Assembly (NCBI GenBank): GCA_019914945.1 | Contig: CM034101.1 | Coordinates: 13,775,188 to 13,839,187 of the forward strand | DNA: 64,000 bases | Direction of reading: 5' to 3' | From: Typha latifolia | Lineage: Eukaryota > Streptophyta > Magnoliopsida > Poales > Typhaceae | Shown: piece by piece, positions 46,849-59,292 of the stretch | Layout of the letters: each line of letters opens with the position of its first letter | Position numbering within the stretch: the first letter of the stretch is position 1 | Position numbers and translations under genes: made by a program | Notes under the pieces: model-generated | Database searches by the model: none | The model's input: only the letters and a program-made list of their open reading frames with translations | What the model was told of the DNA's origin: nothing

Positions 46849-49800
46849 TCATGTTCTGTTTAATTATCCAGTCTCTGGAAGTAGTTATTTGGCACAGGAT
46901 AAGCATAGGAGATCCCATGTATAAATTTCACAGCCTATGAACTATAAAGACCTGCTCTCCCCATTTAATATCAAGGTCGAATTTTGCAGTGATATGTTTG
47001 AAGAACTGTTAGATTTTTGTAATACACAACTGAAACATTTTCCAATAGATCAAGTCTTAAATACTTCTGAGTTATTGGTTTATCTTGCAAGAGTTTGATG
47101 CTTCTTTACATACTGTAGGTCGCTTTAGAGGAACTCCATTACATCATGCTGCAAAAAGGGGTCTTGAGCAAACTGTGCATTTGCTTCTCTCTCATGGAGG
47201 TATGACTTATAAGAAAGCATACATCTTTCATATGCTTGTGAACATGAATGATCTTCTATCTTTACATTTAAAGAGATACTATCTTGTTTACTTTGTCAGC
47301 GAACCCTTTCATTGTGAATGATGACTGCCATACTGCACTTGATTTGGCAAGAGAAAAGGGCCACTGTGATGTTGTTCGTGCAATTGAGGTATGCTTGCTG
47401 CTTATTTTTTTACTTCTAAGACAAGATTATTATGATCTTTGTTCTTTCTTCATTAAGTGCTGTTTGTTTGTCCAGAACCATATTTCCCTTTTCTCTGGCT
47501 GGCTGCGGGAGCATTATGGTCCTAACTTTCTGGAAGCATTGGTTCCACAATGGATGTCCAGAAAAATGTCCCTACCTACCTCATTTTCTTTGGTTTCTCC
47601 CTTTTTTTTTTCTTTCATGTAAAAGCTTATGCAGAGATGTAATAAAAGCAGTTAGAGAGTTAGGGCATACAGAGTCCATATAATAGCTCTGCATCTTTTG
47701 AAGATTCACCAATAGATGCTGATTTTCATTGCATTTATGCAACAGTTGGGCTGTGGTTTTACCCTGTGATGCACGTAATCCAGCGAATCCTCAAAAATTT
47801 GAGTTGGCTATATATCCTGATCTACTGGTATGGAGAAGATGTCTTTGTTTCATGATTTATTTATTTATTCATTAGTGATTATATACCTCTGAAAGTCTGG
47901 GGTGTAAATGAATATATAGTTCCCTAGAGAGTATAGTCAATGCAGCACTATTAGTCATCTTTGACACAAACTTGAATGATGAAGGCACAAAAGTTATTCT
48001 GCATAAAGTGATGTATGAATGACGATGATTTTTTGTATTTATCTGTTCATATTAATGGTTTTTATGGGCCCTGATATGTACTATTAAATGATGCTTTGCA
48101 AGGTGGATCAATGTCCTGATTTTGTTCCAAACTAAAGCATGGAGTAGAAAATGATACCAATAACACCATATGATAGACTAGATTTTGTTCTAACTGATAT
48201 GTTGAAATTCTATCTGTGGAACCTCCACTGGAGTTTGTATTAATTTGTAAGAACTCTAGGTTCAAGATGTTATGCTTATTTTTCCCCTTCAAGTATGATA
48301 GAGAGAACATATGTATAAGGATGGTCCCACGGATGCTGATAGTCTGATACAAAGGAGGCAATAGTTTACTAGAATACTCCTACTGGTGGTATTCCTATGC
48401 ATGAATTGCTTTCCTCTTTACCTTGTTTTCTTTTTATTTATAAATGTGTTACACTTTCATATTTTTTCATTCAGAATGTTGCTTTGGTCCTACTTTTGTT
48501 TCATCCTTCCTTGTCCAGGATAAAATGTACAAAATTTCTAATTACTGTTTTTTCTTTATCACTGGAAACAGGCTGCTAAGCCCCAGACAGAAATTTCACT
48601 ATGGAAATCTCATATTGAGGAACCAAAATTCAACCAGACAGATCCTTCTGTAATTATTGTTGATAAGTCCACAAGTATGTCTTATGCAGTAAGATTCTTT
48701 TTTCAAGTTTTCAGAACAAGTTGGTGATGTTAGGTATAATACTTTGAATGATCGTTTTTTTAGTTAAGTCTTCTTGGATCATACTGTTACACTGTGTAGG
48801 CTGTTGGCATAATCTGCTATCCTGTGTAAAATAATCGCTGATCCTTCTTTGATTATTGTTGATAATGGCATAATTAATCTTCATTAAGATTCTTTAATTA
48901 ATTTCCAGAAGTTGTTGACACAGTATATAACTTGGGAAGATGATTGTTCTATTTATCCCTTCTTGAATCAGAATGTTTTGTTGGACTGCACACCTACACA
49001 ATGTAAATTAGATAAATAAGAATATAGCTTAGTAGACAAATAAGTTGCAAAAGTAGAACATAGCTTAGTAGATTTAGTTTACCAGATGCGAACCTCTTCT
49101 AGCAGGCAGAGGCTACTTACAGTTGTTATTGCTCAACTTTTGGCTCTGCTCTAGTCACAAGAAATTTAAACAATTGAATAACATGATTCAGATGCTATAC
49201 TTCACAACTGAGCAATAAAAGTGCATTTAATATCAAATGCATTATGCTCCTTAAATTAACAAATTATTCTCTTTTTTGGTCCTGAAAATCTGGAACTTTT
49301 TTATCTTAAATTGATATTTGAGGACTTCTTTGTCTTCTATGGATATGGACTCTAGCAAGTATATATTGCTTTATGTGTTTTCTGGGTAGTATACTCTGGA
49401 ATTGATATTTGAGGACTTCTTTGTCTTCTATGGATAATAATCTTGATCTTCGCATTCCAATGCATGTTCCTCACATTCTTTTCCAAGTACATATCTGAAC
49501 ATTTGCATGGGATTATAATTTTACACCTTACTGGCATTTAGTTAGAAACTCAGAGCACCTTTTTGCTCTGCATTCATTGCTAAGAGTTCATCACTTTGGT
49601 TTGGTTACCCAATCACTTAGCCCTTTCCTTCTTTTGTTGCTCTTCTTATACAGAATCACGGCACAAATTTTCATCAGCAAATGAAGGTGACAAGCAACAA
49701 ATACAGTGGTTTTACACTGCATGCCTAGGATTATCTCAGGTAATTACTAGCATTATTAAAGGGAAATTTGAAAAGATATCAGAATAAATAATAAAAATGA

Positions 49801-50669
49801 ACATATTGGGCAAAATGATGCAAACATTAGTTAAGGGAATATTGGTCGCTTTGAGATCCCATATTACAGTGCAAATCTGAGTATACAGGATAGGTATTGG
49901 TGGAACATTATAATTTCCTTTTATCAATTTGATCTATATTTCCATTAAGAAGTGACATAAAGGTTTTAGCACTTGGAATCTAATGATAGTAGCATTCAGA
50001 ACTTGAATTTCTACAGGATGTTTTCTCTTGCAGGTCAACAATAATGTTCCAGCTGCACCTGCAGGTCCTCCCGTGTCAATTCCACCACCAACAACCACAT
50101 ATGCTCCGGCAACATTAACAGGAACACCTATGCCAAATCCAGAAGATGTAGAATTAGCCCTGACCATTAATGCTTCCTATCAGACTGCCTTAGTAGAGGG
50201 AGTCCCTGATGTCCAACCAATTGCCCAGATCGGTAACATCAATTCATCAAGCACTATTCCATCGTCACAGGGGGCACCTCCACCCATAATAGTTCCTTCT
50301 GCCCCTCCAGTTGTTGAAGAAACATTCTATGATGGTCCTATTCGCTATCCATCTGTAGATTCCAGTTCTGTGGATATAAACCTTCCCACTATAGGAATTA
50401 GACCTGAAAATGGTGAAATTAAACAAGGGAACAGTACCTCCGAGAGCTACCATAAACCTGGGACAAGTGAAGTAAAAGTTGGTAATGGTAGTAGTAGTAG
50501 TACAGGCACTTGTGTCATCTGCTTGGATGCTCTGGTTGAGGGCGCATGCATACCATGCGGTCACATGGCTGGGTGCATGTCATGTTTGAGAGAGATTGAA
50601 GAGAAGAATTGGGGATGCCCTGTTTGTCGTGCCAAAATAGACCAGATTGTTAAACTCTATGCTGTTTGA
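45716..50669 (+). CDS. XBAT35-type E3 ubiquitin ligase (ankyrin repeats, C3HC4 RING)
   Basis: Nine exons: 45716-45817, 45925-46039, 47119-47199, 47300-47388, 47476-47567, 47746-47827, 48572-48674, 49654-49739, 50034-50669. All join in frame to give 461 residues, equal to the Arabidopsis XBAT35 length within a residue or two. The N-terminus MGALQSKDELL has a Gly-2 that could be myristoylated. Ankyrin repeats span about 10-130 (GKTPLIVACLS, GTPLHHAAKRG, CHTALDLAREKG). A conserved middle follows (WLREHYGPNFLEALVPQW, then VLPCDARNP), then a Pro-rich linker and a C-terminal RING (CVICLD, CGHMAGCMSC, CPVCRAKI; about 410-455). Known for the family: XBAT35 (rice XBOS34) ligases act in ethylene, stress and pathogen responses. 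The intron-5 donor is GTCCCT, a weak match. Intron 2 holds a duplicated segment. Confidence 0.92.
46152..46688. repeat. Direct duplication inside intron 2 of the XBAT35-like gene
   Basis: Segments 46152-46394 and 46446-46688 are diverged direct copies of about 243 bases, offset 294. Shared phrases include TAGCATATCTGTGAATTG, AGTGATAATAAAAT(C/T)CCAT and TTATTTTTCAGACAG. The phrase TTTTTCAGACAG looks like a 3' splice site, so the copies may each carry a decoy acceptor. Confidence 0.85.
46805..46842. repeat. (CT)n microsatellite in intron 2 of the XBAT35-like gene
   Basis: 19 CT/TC units without interruption. Confidence 0.95.
49310..49436. repeat. Exact 36-bp direct repeat in intron 7 of the XBAT35-like gene
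   Basis: Copies at 49310-49345 and 49401-49436, beginning ATTGATATTTGAGGACTTC, with no mismatch seen, 91 bases apart. A recent local duplication. Confidence 0.85.
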
Positions 50670-53600
50670 GGGATATATACATGCAATGCCTATAAATAGA
50701 GTTGCATGAGCAACTGCATCATTCCTAGACATTCTTTTGTGAGCATATTTACGTGACTATCCAACATATATACTTATATTTGTGAAAATGTCAGTGATAG
50801 ACAAAGAATAGTAGGGTCAAGTTGTATATACATTGAGTTTGTGTGCAGTGTACGTGTGCCTGTGTTAATATGTAAGCTTTTAGTTCTGTGGGGAAAAAAC
50901 AATGTTGAAGTTTTTGTATAACTGTCTTATGTCATCAAATGCAAATTTCGTTTCTCGAAGTACTGATCTTGCGTTTTTATTTCCAAAGCAGGATGTATCA
51001 TGTAAGTATCTACTTTTCTTACTCTGGATAGCTTCAGAAAATTTTCTCTCTTTGTAAATAATTCTTACATCTCTTGATTTCATATTCTAAGTCCGTAATA
51101 TTCTTTTAACTGTCTGCCTGCTTAAATGGTCTTAGTTAATTGCCAGTTGAGATGTGAGAGATGGCTTTACTTATTAAGAAGTGAAAGGAAAAAAGTTGTA
51201 TCTTTTAACATTACAAGACTATTATTCACAAGAAGTGAAGATATTTTCAAGTATAAAGTTGATAAAAATTTATATTATCTTCAAATGACTATGTGCCTAA
51301 GAGACAAGCCATGCTAATCTAAAATTGCCATAATGAAAGCTTAAGCTGTCGGCCAATCTCTTTACGCAAGTGGATTTGGCTTGTTCTATTGTCTACAACA
51401 TGGATAGAGTTCATTTCTTTTGAGTACTTGTCCAGTAGTGCCTTACGTATGAGATGACCACGACATGCAAAGAAGACGCTCTACCTTCACATTCGCTTTG
51501 ACAACCTGTGATTTTTGTTGGCTTTTGCTAAGATATTCATATCTACCATCTGCAGTTGTCAGTGCCCTTTCCATGTCAATTTGATGGCCAAGTGCTCATT
51601 GTCTACAATGAGTTGGATGGGGATGTCCTATGGGACGGGATTCCACTTGCCTGGATAATTAAACGAGTTTGAGATTGGTAATTAGGCGATAACGATGGTA
51701 AAAGGTTGTAACTATTTAACATGAAACATAAGATGGATAATCTGAAGATCTTCAGAAATGCACTGACTTTGAATACATTTGATTTCTTTGGGTAGACTAA
51801 AGGATAATGATAGGAAAGCTACAGCACCCAACTAAGAGATCCTTGATATCTTTTAGAAATGTGGAGTAGATTCTGCTGTTTCTATTGAGCCTATCATATT
51901 CCTAGTTGTTATATTTAATCTTGAATTGCGTAGTTTAATCTTTGTTCATTCAAATAATCCAAAATTGACTCTTGCTTCTTCATTTCCTCAGGGATCATCA
52001 TGCATTAAAGCGAGACAACTCATTTTGAAGATTACCCTCCAAAAATTTAGCAGCAGTAGGTAAGGTTTCATCCAAAATTGGCCCACTTCTCTGCAACTTG
52101 TACTTGGTGTATGACGTAATCAGGCGATGAGGAGGCGAAGACACATAATTTTTACGAGTTTTGAAGACTCGCATCGAAATTATATTTGTCAAAGTTATAT
52201 TCATCTACTTCAGTACTGAACTCCTGCCGCATAGTTTCCTGTAGAGTTTAACTGAAATAAAAATAACAACATAGAAACCAATGATATTATGAATAGATCG
52301 ATAGCAAAATGGAAGTATTACTATACTGTTGTTTGGCTAAGGAGAACATAAGTTCTGGGAGAAAGAAAGGAAGATTCTGCAATAAGATAACGTTTGAGGT
52401 CAGCTTTTAGCTGTTAATCCTACAAAACTTCAGGATTAGCATATCATTTTTAGGCATAGAAAAGAAATGTTATATTAATCACGGGCAATTATTTCATCGA
52501 CTAACATTAATCAACTCACGAAAATCATGATTTGAAGTCTCTGACGAATTGGAGTTCTCCCAGAGGTCTGATTGTTTGTGAACAGTATTTCAGTTCTGAA
52601 ACATATGAAAGAATCATGAATCAAAGTCAACACCTCTTAGAAAGTAGTATGGGCAATGTTCAGCGAATGTTTTCAGATGATATGCTCTAATTGGAAAGTT
52701 AGATGCCCTCAGTATGATGTCACGAATAACTACGAATCAACATTGCATAGACTAAGTGAAGAGAGTTGGACTAATTAGCACAAAGAAACAAAACAGCTAC
52801 AATTATGTATTTTTCCTCGTTTATCTGCTGCCAAACATGCTAGTGCATTCACATGACAAAGGAGCATACAATTATGGTTAGTCTTACAAAATTAGATGCA
52901 CTTTAGTGCTTTGTGGCTCAACCCACTATTATTTAGGTGGAGATTGCGACGGCTTTGAAATCGACGGTGAAAAAAAAACATGTGTTTTTCTTGCTCAATT
53001 CTTCTATATTTTCCTTTTTGCAGTTGACCACAAGGTCTCACTGCAGTCGGTTTGAAATTTATGCTATCCTCTGCTCTACAAAGTTCTATCTGCTTTCTTG
53101 CTTTCTTACGCTCTATATCAGATAAATAAAGTAGTTGTAGACCATAATTACTTCAAGACTTGAGCTAAAGGAAGCCCAGAATAACTCCATGAGATCTTTT
53201 CCTCTACCTGGTATAGGATACAAAGGGAATATCCACCTCATGCTTTGAATCGGTTAGGCCGGTCAGCATTACAAGATTAATATTACTTCTAGTTAAAGTA
53301 AGCTAAGCAAAAATATAAAGATGGAAGAGATAAGACAGTAAGAAGAGTTCTAAGTGGACCAAAGTTTTGAAATTTTTACTGATTCATGTTGAGCCCTTTG
53401 AAACTTTCAAATAGACACCAAGAACAAGGCAGCAAGTTTACTTCTAAACATCATGCAGCACCTTTGGAACTCTTCTTCTTCTTCTTCTTTTCTAAAATAA
53501 TATATCACTACTTGGATGGCAACAACCTGTGAGTCATCATCTTACCTGCTCTTGATAATTATGTATAATCATTTGCTGAATCTGTCAAGCTCCTAACAAA

Positions 53601-54828
53601 ATCTTTTTCTTTTCCTTCTTCTTATAAAAAGACAGTGGGAATGAAACGCATATCTTGCTCTAAATTGGAATTAACAAGAAAAGTGGCTACATGAACTAAC
53701 TGACTTATTTGATGATGATCAAGAACTGTTGTTGCTGTTCGAAGTCAGAATGACTAACAAAACGCCAAGCTTGAAGACTACACTAGGGGGTTATTGGATT
53801 AGTTGATTGCTCGTCTTAACCTAAGACGTGAACCATGTTAGAAGTCCATTTAAATTTTATTTGTCACCTTATAATTAGAGTTGTTTGACTAACTTTTCAC
53901 CATCTTGTTCTATACTATGAAAAATCCAATTATTAAAATTATTTATAGGGTTTTACCAACTTAGAAACATGGAATCCTCTCGTAAAACGTGTAAACCAAG
54001 TCATTAATTTCCAATAATCAAGAGCCTCATGATGTAATCTTATTATTAAATTATTAGTATATGATGATATAAGCTTGCATCATTGACATTATATTGTAGT
54101 GTATTTGTGGTTGTATGATATATGAATAGGCAAATGGGCAAGGTTTTAACTATTTTAAGTCTGTCAATTTTTTTTTATCATACGATCTAATTCTCTTTGA
54201 AACTTAAATGTAGGATTACATACGTTGAAAAATGGTTGGATGAATAATAATGCTTAAATATAAATCACTGACTCGGTCAACTTTAAAATTTACTAAAAAA
54301 AATTGCTAAACTAATAAACATTCTATATAAATAACTAATTTAAGTAATAATTTATATTTAAAAATCGATCCGAAAATGATTTCTATAAAAAAAATTATAC
54401 TCTCACATTCAGCAATTTTTAAGCCATTTTAAAATTTATATATAAGTAGCGTAATTTATATTTAAAAATCGTTGTCTTATTCAGCGATTTTTTAACTCGC
54501 TTTTGGTAAAAAACTCTTAGTTAAAAACTCACTATAGAGCACCAAAGTACTCAAGATCATCTCGTCACAACATCTAAACTTTTGCAAAGTAGAAATATTT
54601 TCCTTTGATAGAATCTTCAAGCTGTAAACTTTTGCTCTTTTGATTAATCAAAAGAAACAGGCAACCATTATATCTCTCTATACAAATAATAGAAGGACCA
54701 GAAAAGAAGCCGAGTTAGTGCATTGCCTTTCTTCATTTTCCTTTTAATAAACCTCCTTAATTTACTAACATCTTTCGGCAAAAAGAATTAAAACGAGTTA
54801 AATCTCATTCCATTTGCTATAGCATTAG
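50670..54828. other. Gene-poor 4.2-kb spacer
   Basis: The first ~250 bases are the probable 3' UTR of the XBAT35-like gene. The rest has no recognised gene. Minus-strand reading near 52250-51998 gives short amino-acid-like stretches after an acceptor-like TATTTCAG, but no homology or longer frame. Confidence 0.45.
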
Positions 54829-56109
54829 TTAGATTAACGGCAAATCCTTCATCTCTCCAGCTTCCATGAATACTCTCATCCAAAAGTCCATGTCATCGCT
54901 GTTCGAGGCACCGAACGAGAGAAAAGGATCACTTGAAGGTACCACTACTTCTAAGTGTGAAGCACAGTCATCCATTGGCAATGCTTCTGACCAGAAGCTC
55001 TCATCGATCTCCTGCACCTCTTGCGAAGAGAAGCTCTCCTCTTTCGAAGCAGCGGTGTTGTTGGCATACGAGTCGCTAACCGAGGATGAGTTCTCACTGG
55101 ATGATTGTTCTTGGGACATCGAAACGACGCTTGGAGTACTATCGAATCTCTGGCGCCGTGGCTCTGCATTAAACTCTAGAGCAGCTGTAGGATTGGAAGC
55201 AGCACTGGCCTTTGCACCACATTCTATCCTTTTCTTGGATCCTTGGGTGTTTTGTTTTGGTGTCAGCCTCTTCTTCAAGTGCGTGTGCCATACGTTCTTG
55301 ATCTCGTTATCGGTTCGCCCCGGTAATCTCGCCGCTATTGCGGACCATCTGCAGTAAAAGGAATAGAGCTTTCTTTAGAGAGAGATTATAGTAAAGGTAA
55401 TATGAAATGAAAGCTAGCTAATTGAGTGAGATCGACGCGTATAGTGGTGGAGATGTGGGACACTGATGGATGGTTTTATCTAATCAATGATGATGGGTCT
55501 GTGGGCATGGGTAAGGATGTATCATTAGCTCTCCCAATCACCCATTGCCAAAGCCAAATGGAAGAAAGAATCTTTGAAGCTCTTCATCCTTTACATTATA
55601 TATAAATTAATAAACAAAGTGGTCCTTATGCAGGCTAAGCTTTAACTTTTTCCTCTCATCATGTGACATGAATAACAAAATTAGGATAAGATTTCAGCAA
55701 AAGAAAATGAATTTTGTGGCTACCTGTTTCCAAGCAATTCATGAAGGTTGATGATCGTTTCCTCCTCCTCCGCGGAGAAATTTCCGCGTTTAATATCCGG
55801 CCGGAGATAGTTAGTCCATCGAAGCCTGCAGCTCTTTCCGCATCTCAAGAGACCTGTAGGATTGAAGAGAAAGACAACCAGATAAATGACTCGTTTCGCC
55901 AAAAGAAAGCAATTAGCTCATGAGAAATCCTTTGTGACCCATCGATCGATCTGTGAGCTCGATCGAACAGACATACCGGCTTGTTTCGGTAGAGCTCGCC
56001 AATTCCCATGGCCATGCTTTCGTATGTGAGCTACTAGTATCTGGTCTTCTTCTGGAGTCCATGGCCCCTTCTTGAGTCCCATCTTCTCACAGCATGGAGC
56101 TCTCACCAT
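54829..56109 (-). CDS. R2R3-MYB transcription factor, subgroup 2 (MYB13/14/15-like)
   Basis: Three exons: 56109-55977, 55853-55724 and 55348-54829, giving 260 residues. The start [18 protein letters not shown] is the family's usual N-terminus; an in-frame Met five codons upstream is less likely. R2 spans about 14-61 ([30 protein letters not shown]). R3 spans about 67-112 ([40 protein letters not shown]). The C-terminal part has [10 protein letters not shown] near 205-214, the subgroup-2 signature, and ends with [18 protein letters not shown], also seen in MYB14/15. Intron positions (after QAG and within the last R3 turn) are the common R2R3-MYB ones. Known for the subgroup: cold response, lignin or stilbene genes and basal defence. 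It is a nuclear DNA-binding protein. Confidence 0.92.
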
Positions 56110-57900
56110 CTTGGAGTTGAACAAGAGCTAGCTACTCAATTCACCTCCTACTTCCCTCTGTAGTTCTCAAAAATAGCTGTCTCCTCTTCTCTAGCTTATA
56201 TCCAGGAGCTAGACGACTGCAGAGCTGTGAAGCTCTTGAGCTATTTATCGTTGTGTGAAACCCAATTCTCAACGTGGCATCAACACTTGGCAATTTCCAC
56301 GAAGGAGGGGCCACCCAAGTGGAGTCTTGAGAAGATTTAGTCCTAAGGAGTCATATATCATTTCTTTTAGTAATGAAAAGGTCTCTAACTCGTGACATTT
56401 CTTGCTAGACTAAGCAAATTAAGTTAGTGGACATACCAAGTCACCATGCCTGGCCTGCATCACGATGATTGTGATTAGTTACTGCCAAACAAAAATTGTC
56501 CACTGGGTGTGAATTGTAGTTCTAATGCTTGTACTTGGCACCGGACATCTCCAAGTTAGAACACTAGAGACTTAAAATCATCTAGACTAGTCCAAGAAAG
56601 TAGCCCAAAGTGCCTAATGCCCGGAAACGAATTCAAAAGGAAACAAGACGTTCAATGTAAGATGTTACGTGATGTCTACAGTAAATAATGCGAGGTGATG
56701 AGAGTTTATACTTTCCATATTGCGATTTTTCTCATTTAGAAGTTCATTCCTGACAATTGGCATATCGTAATCTTCCATTTATTAGTACTCTCATTCTTCT
56801 CAAAAGTATAAATTATTCTGCCTATATACCTCAGATTAAAACGATCCTTTGGATTGCAAGTACCTAAAAAATTCTGCCTAGAAGGAGGTGTAGAAATTGC
56901 AAGCAAATATCCAGAAGGGCGAAGACTTTTATTTTCGTTATGTGTGCATGGCCAAACGATCATTTGGTCAACCAAGGGCTGGATTTTGAGCCACACTTGA
57001 GCCTGTCTGGTTCTTTTTAAGGACTAATGAGGATGGCATTAATCCAAGTGGTTGGATGATGAAGTCGAGAGGGAGGAAAGGAGGCATGGAGAAATATCTT
57101 CAGACGTTGATGACTACTGGATGCGTTCACATCGCCAATCTTTTTTGAATATTATTTTTTCTTTTCTTTTTTGAGACTTTATTTTGGAGACTCGTTTGTT
57201 TCTTCTCCTAAAGAGTCCAAAAGTATAAGCGTATATAATGGGCTCATGTCTATTGACTATTATATGATTCCATCCCATGAAAAATAATAAGACATTGAAT
57301 TGGATAAGGTCGACTAATTAGCTTCATTTGTCGACGAGACCAAGGTCAACCTATGTGTGTAGTCTGCCGTGCGTGCAATTGTGTGTACGAGTCCATTCCC
57401 AATGGCCAATGGCAATGGGGGTCTAAAATTTTGGTTTGTTTCTTTTCAAAAAAAAGAATCTGAATCGCTTTTTATTTATAATAATTCAAGAGTAGGTAGG
57501 TTATAGACGGATAATATAATTAAAAGTCAAAAAATATTTTACCCTTAAATTAGTTTAATTACCTCATATTTTTATATTTTTAACTAAATTATAAATACAA
57601 ACAAAAATTACTTAAATGACTTTGCTTTTACTAAATAAATATATTCGGAGTGAAAGTTTAGGACTGATATAAAGTAAAAGTTTGGGAAGATAAAATAATT
57701 TTCTTCAAAATAAAAAAGCACAAACATTGCTAATTTACTGTCATAACTCAGGGGAAAGTGCAGATAGAATAAAATATAAAAAGAGGGGTAAAATAATTTT
57801 CATCTAAAATAAAGAGCGGTAAAATATATTTAATTGTATAATCAATCTAATTTGCTACTTGTACTAGTGGGAAGTGTTGTGCAAATACCCAAATGGGTGA
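56110..57900. other. MYB upstream region and spacer
   Basis: Probable promoter and 5' UTR of the MYB gene up to about 56300, then AT-rich DNA without a recognised gene. Confidence 0.5.
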
Positions 57901-58560
57901 AAGAAGCGGAAGCAAAGCCTTCACCCCCAAATGTCACAGAGTGGAATAGTAATAGAAAAACAATCTAAGTTTAGAGAAAAACTCCAATATGGTGTTAATG
58001 GTGATAGAATAGTAATTAACAAGTTATAATCATGGATTAAGCATCCTAATGTAAGTAATCTCAAGAATGGAAATAATAGAGACAATAGAGAGAGAGAGGG
58101 AGACAAGATTTACGTGGTTCGGCGATGTGCCTATATCTACGGGCGGAGCAATCTTCTTCACTATACAAATCTCTCACTTACAAAGAGTTTTAACAACTCT
58201 AATCACTCTCAATACAATGGTGGCTCATTCTCATAAATGTTCTTTCAACAACCAAGCTCTAAAAAAACCTACTTTAGTATTCATAGGGCTAGCTCAGATT
58301 GGGGCTTTTCCGTGGCGTGTTCGAACCCACCTAGTAATAACATTACGGAACTCAAGTGACGTTCGAACGCAAGAGGGTCCCGTTCAAACGCCTATATCAA
58401 GAATGCTCTCGGGTTGAGATTCGCGTTCGAACGCGGCTGGGCCGTTCGAACGCTTGCATCAAAGCTGCTCTCGGGTTGAGATTTACATTTGAACGTGGCT
58501 GGGCCGGCACAGAAATGCTGATACATACTAAAATTTGCTGAAAACTGAATTTGAGCTAAT
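57900..58560. mobile_element. LTR-retrotransposon-like fragment
   Basis: The phrase AAGATTTACGTGGTTCGGC near 58107, followed by a GC-rich part and the 62-bp repeats, resembles sequences seen in plant LTR elements. No pol frame, paired LTR or target duplication was seen, so this is a tentative call. Confidence 0.35.
58380..58503. repeat. Tandem 62-bp repeat with GTTCGAACG palindromes
   Basis: Units 58380-58441 and 58442-58503 both begin CCGTTC(A/G)AACGC and share GCTCTCGGGTTGAGATT and GAACG(C/T)GGCTGGG. Partial units lie on both sides (GTTCGAACGC at 58361). Each unit carries two TTCGAA-type palindromes, several intact. Confidence 0.9.
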
Positions 58561-59256
58561 TTTTAACAGAAAATTCTATAATGTGCACGAGATATTCTCT
58601 GTAAGTTTAATTAAATAGATGTTGTTAAAATAAGAAAAGAGTCATATAGCATTTTCTTTTTGACCATCTCTATCTTTACAGTCCATGAACGTAAATATCT
58701 GTTATATTTTGCTCTGAAAGAAGTCAATACAAACGAATGTCTAAAGTTTAAACCAACTTACCAACTCCACTGATGCATTCTCGTAGACTTTATATATAAT
58801 CCTACGCCAACTCCATTGTCTCTTTATATATATATATATATATATATATATGGTGCAAATGTTGTTCACCAACTAACATCCAAAGAGTTCATAGAGTAAA
58901 AGAGATTATTTTTTAGAGTATGATAATCTGGATCAAATCTTTAAGCTAGCTTGTGGAAACATACGTTAATTGGACGTCCGAGCATGCGTTCACACACTTT
59001 GTGACAAAAAAAAGAGTCATGGATATTTGACACTAAGTTAATTTCTACTTTAAAAAAATGTCAATATATGTGCTTCACTCTGAACTCAGCCAATCGTCAT
59101 CTCAAGCTGTAGCACTTCAATATCATTTATCTCGTAATTTTGAAATTGCCATACGTTGATAAATGTGACCCTTTGACGGTGGTTTCGTTTGGTAAGATTA
59201 AATCTTTGGAAGTTGGAATATAATATTACGATAGGCTTAATTATATCAAAGACTAG

Positions 59257-59292
<36 letters not shown>

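Noticed and set aside
51998..52250. Minus-strand frames of 68 and about 27 codons that look faintly protein-like
   Set aside because: No recognisable domain, no upstream exons, and two competing frames over the same bases; probably chance.
56736..56996. 86-codon minus-strand ORF upstream of the MYB gene
   Set aside because: Composition is like random translation, with no partner exons and no family resemblance.
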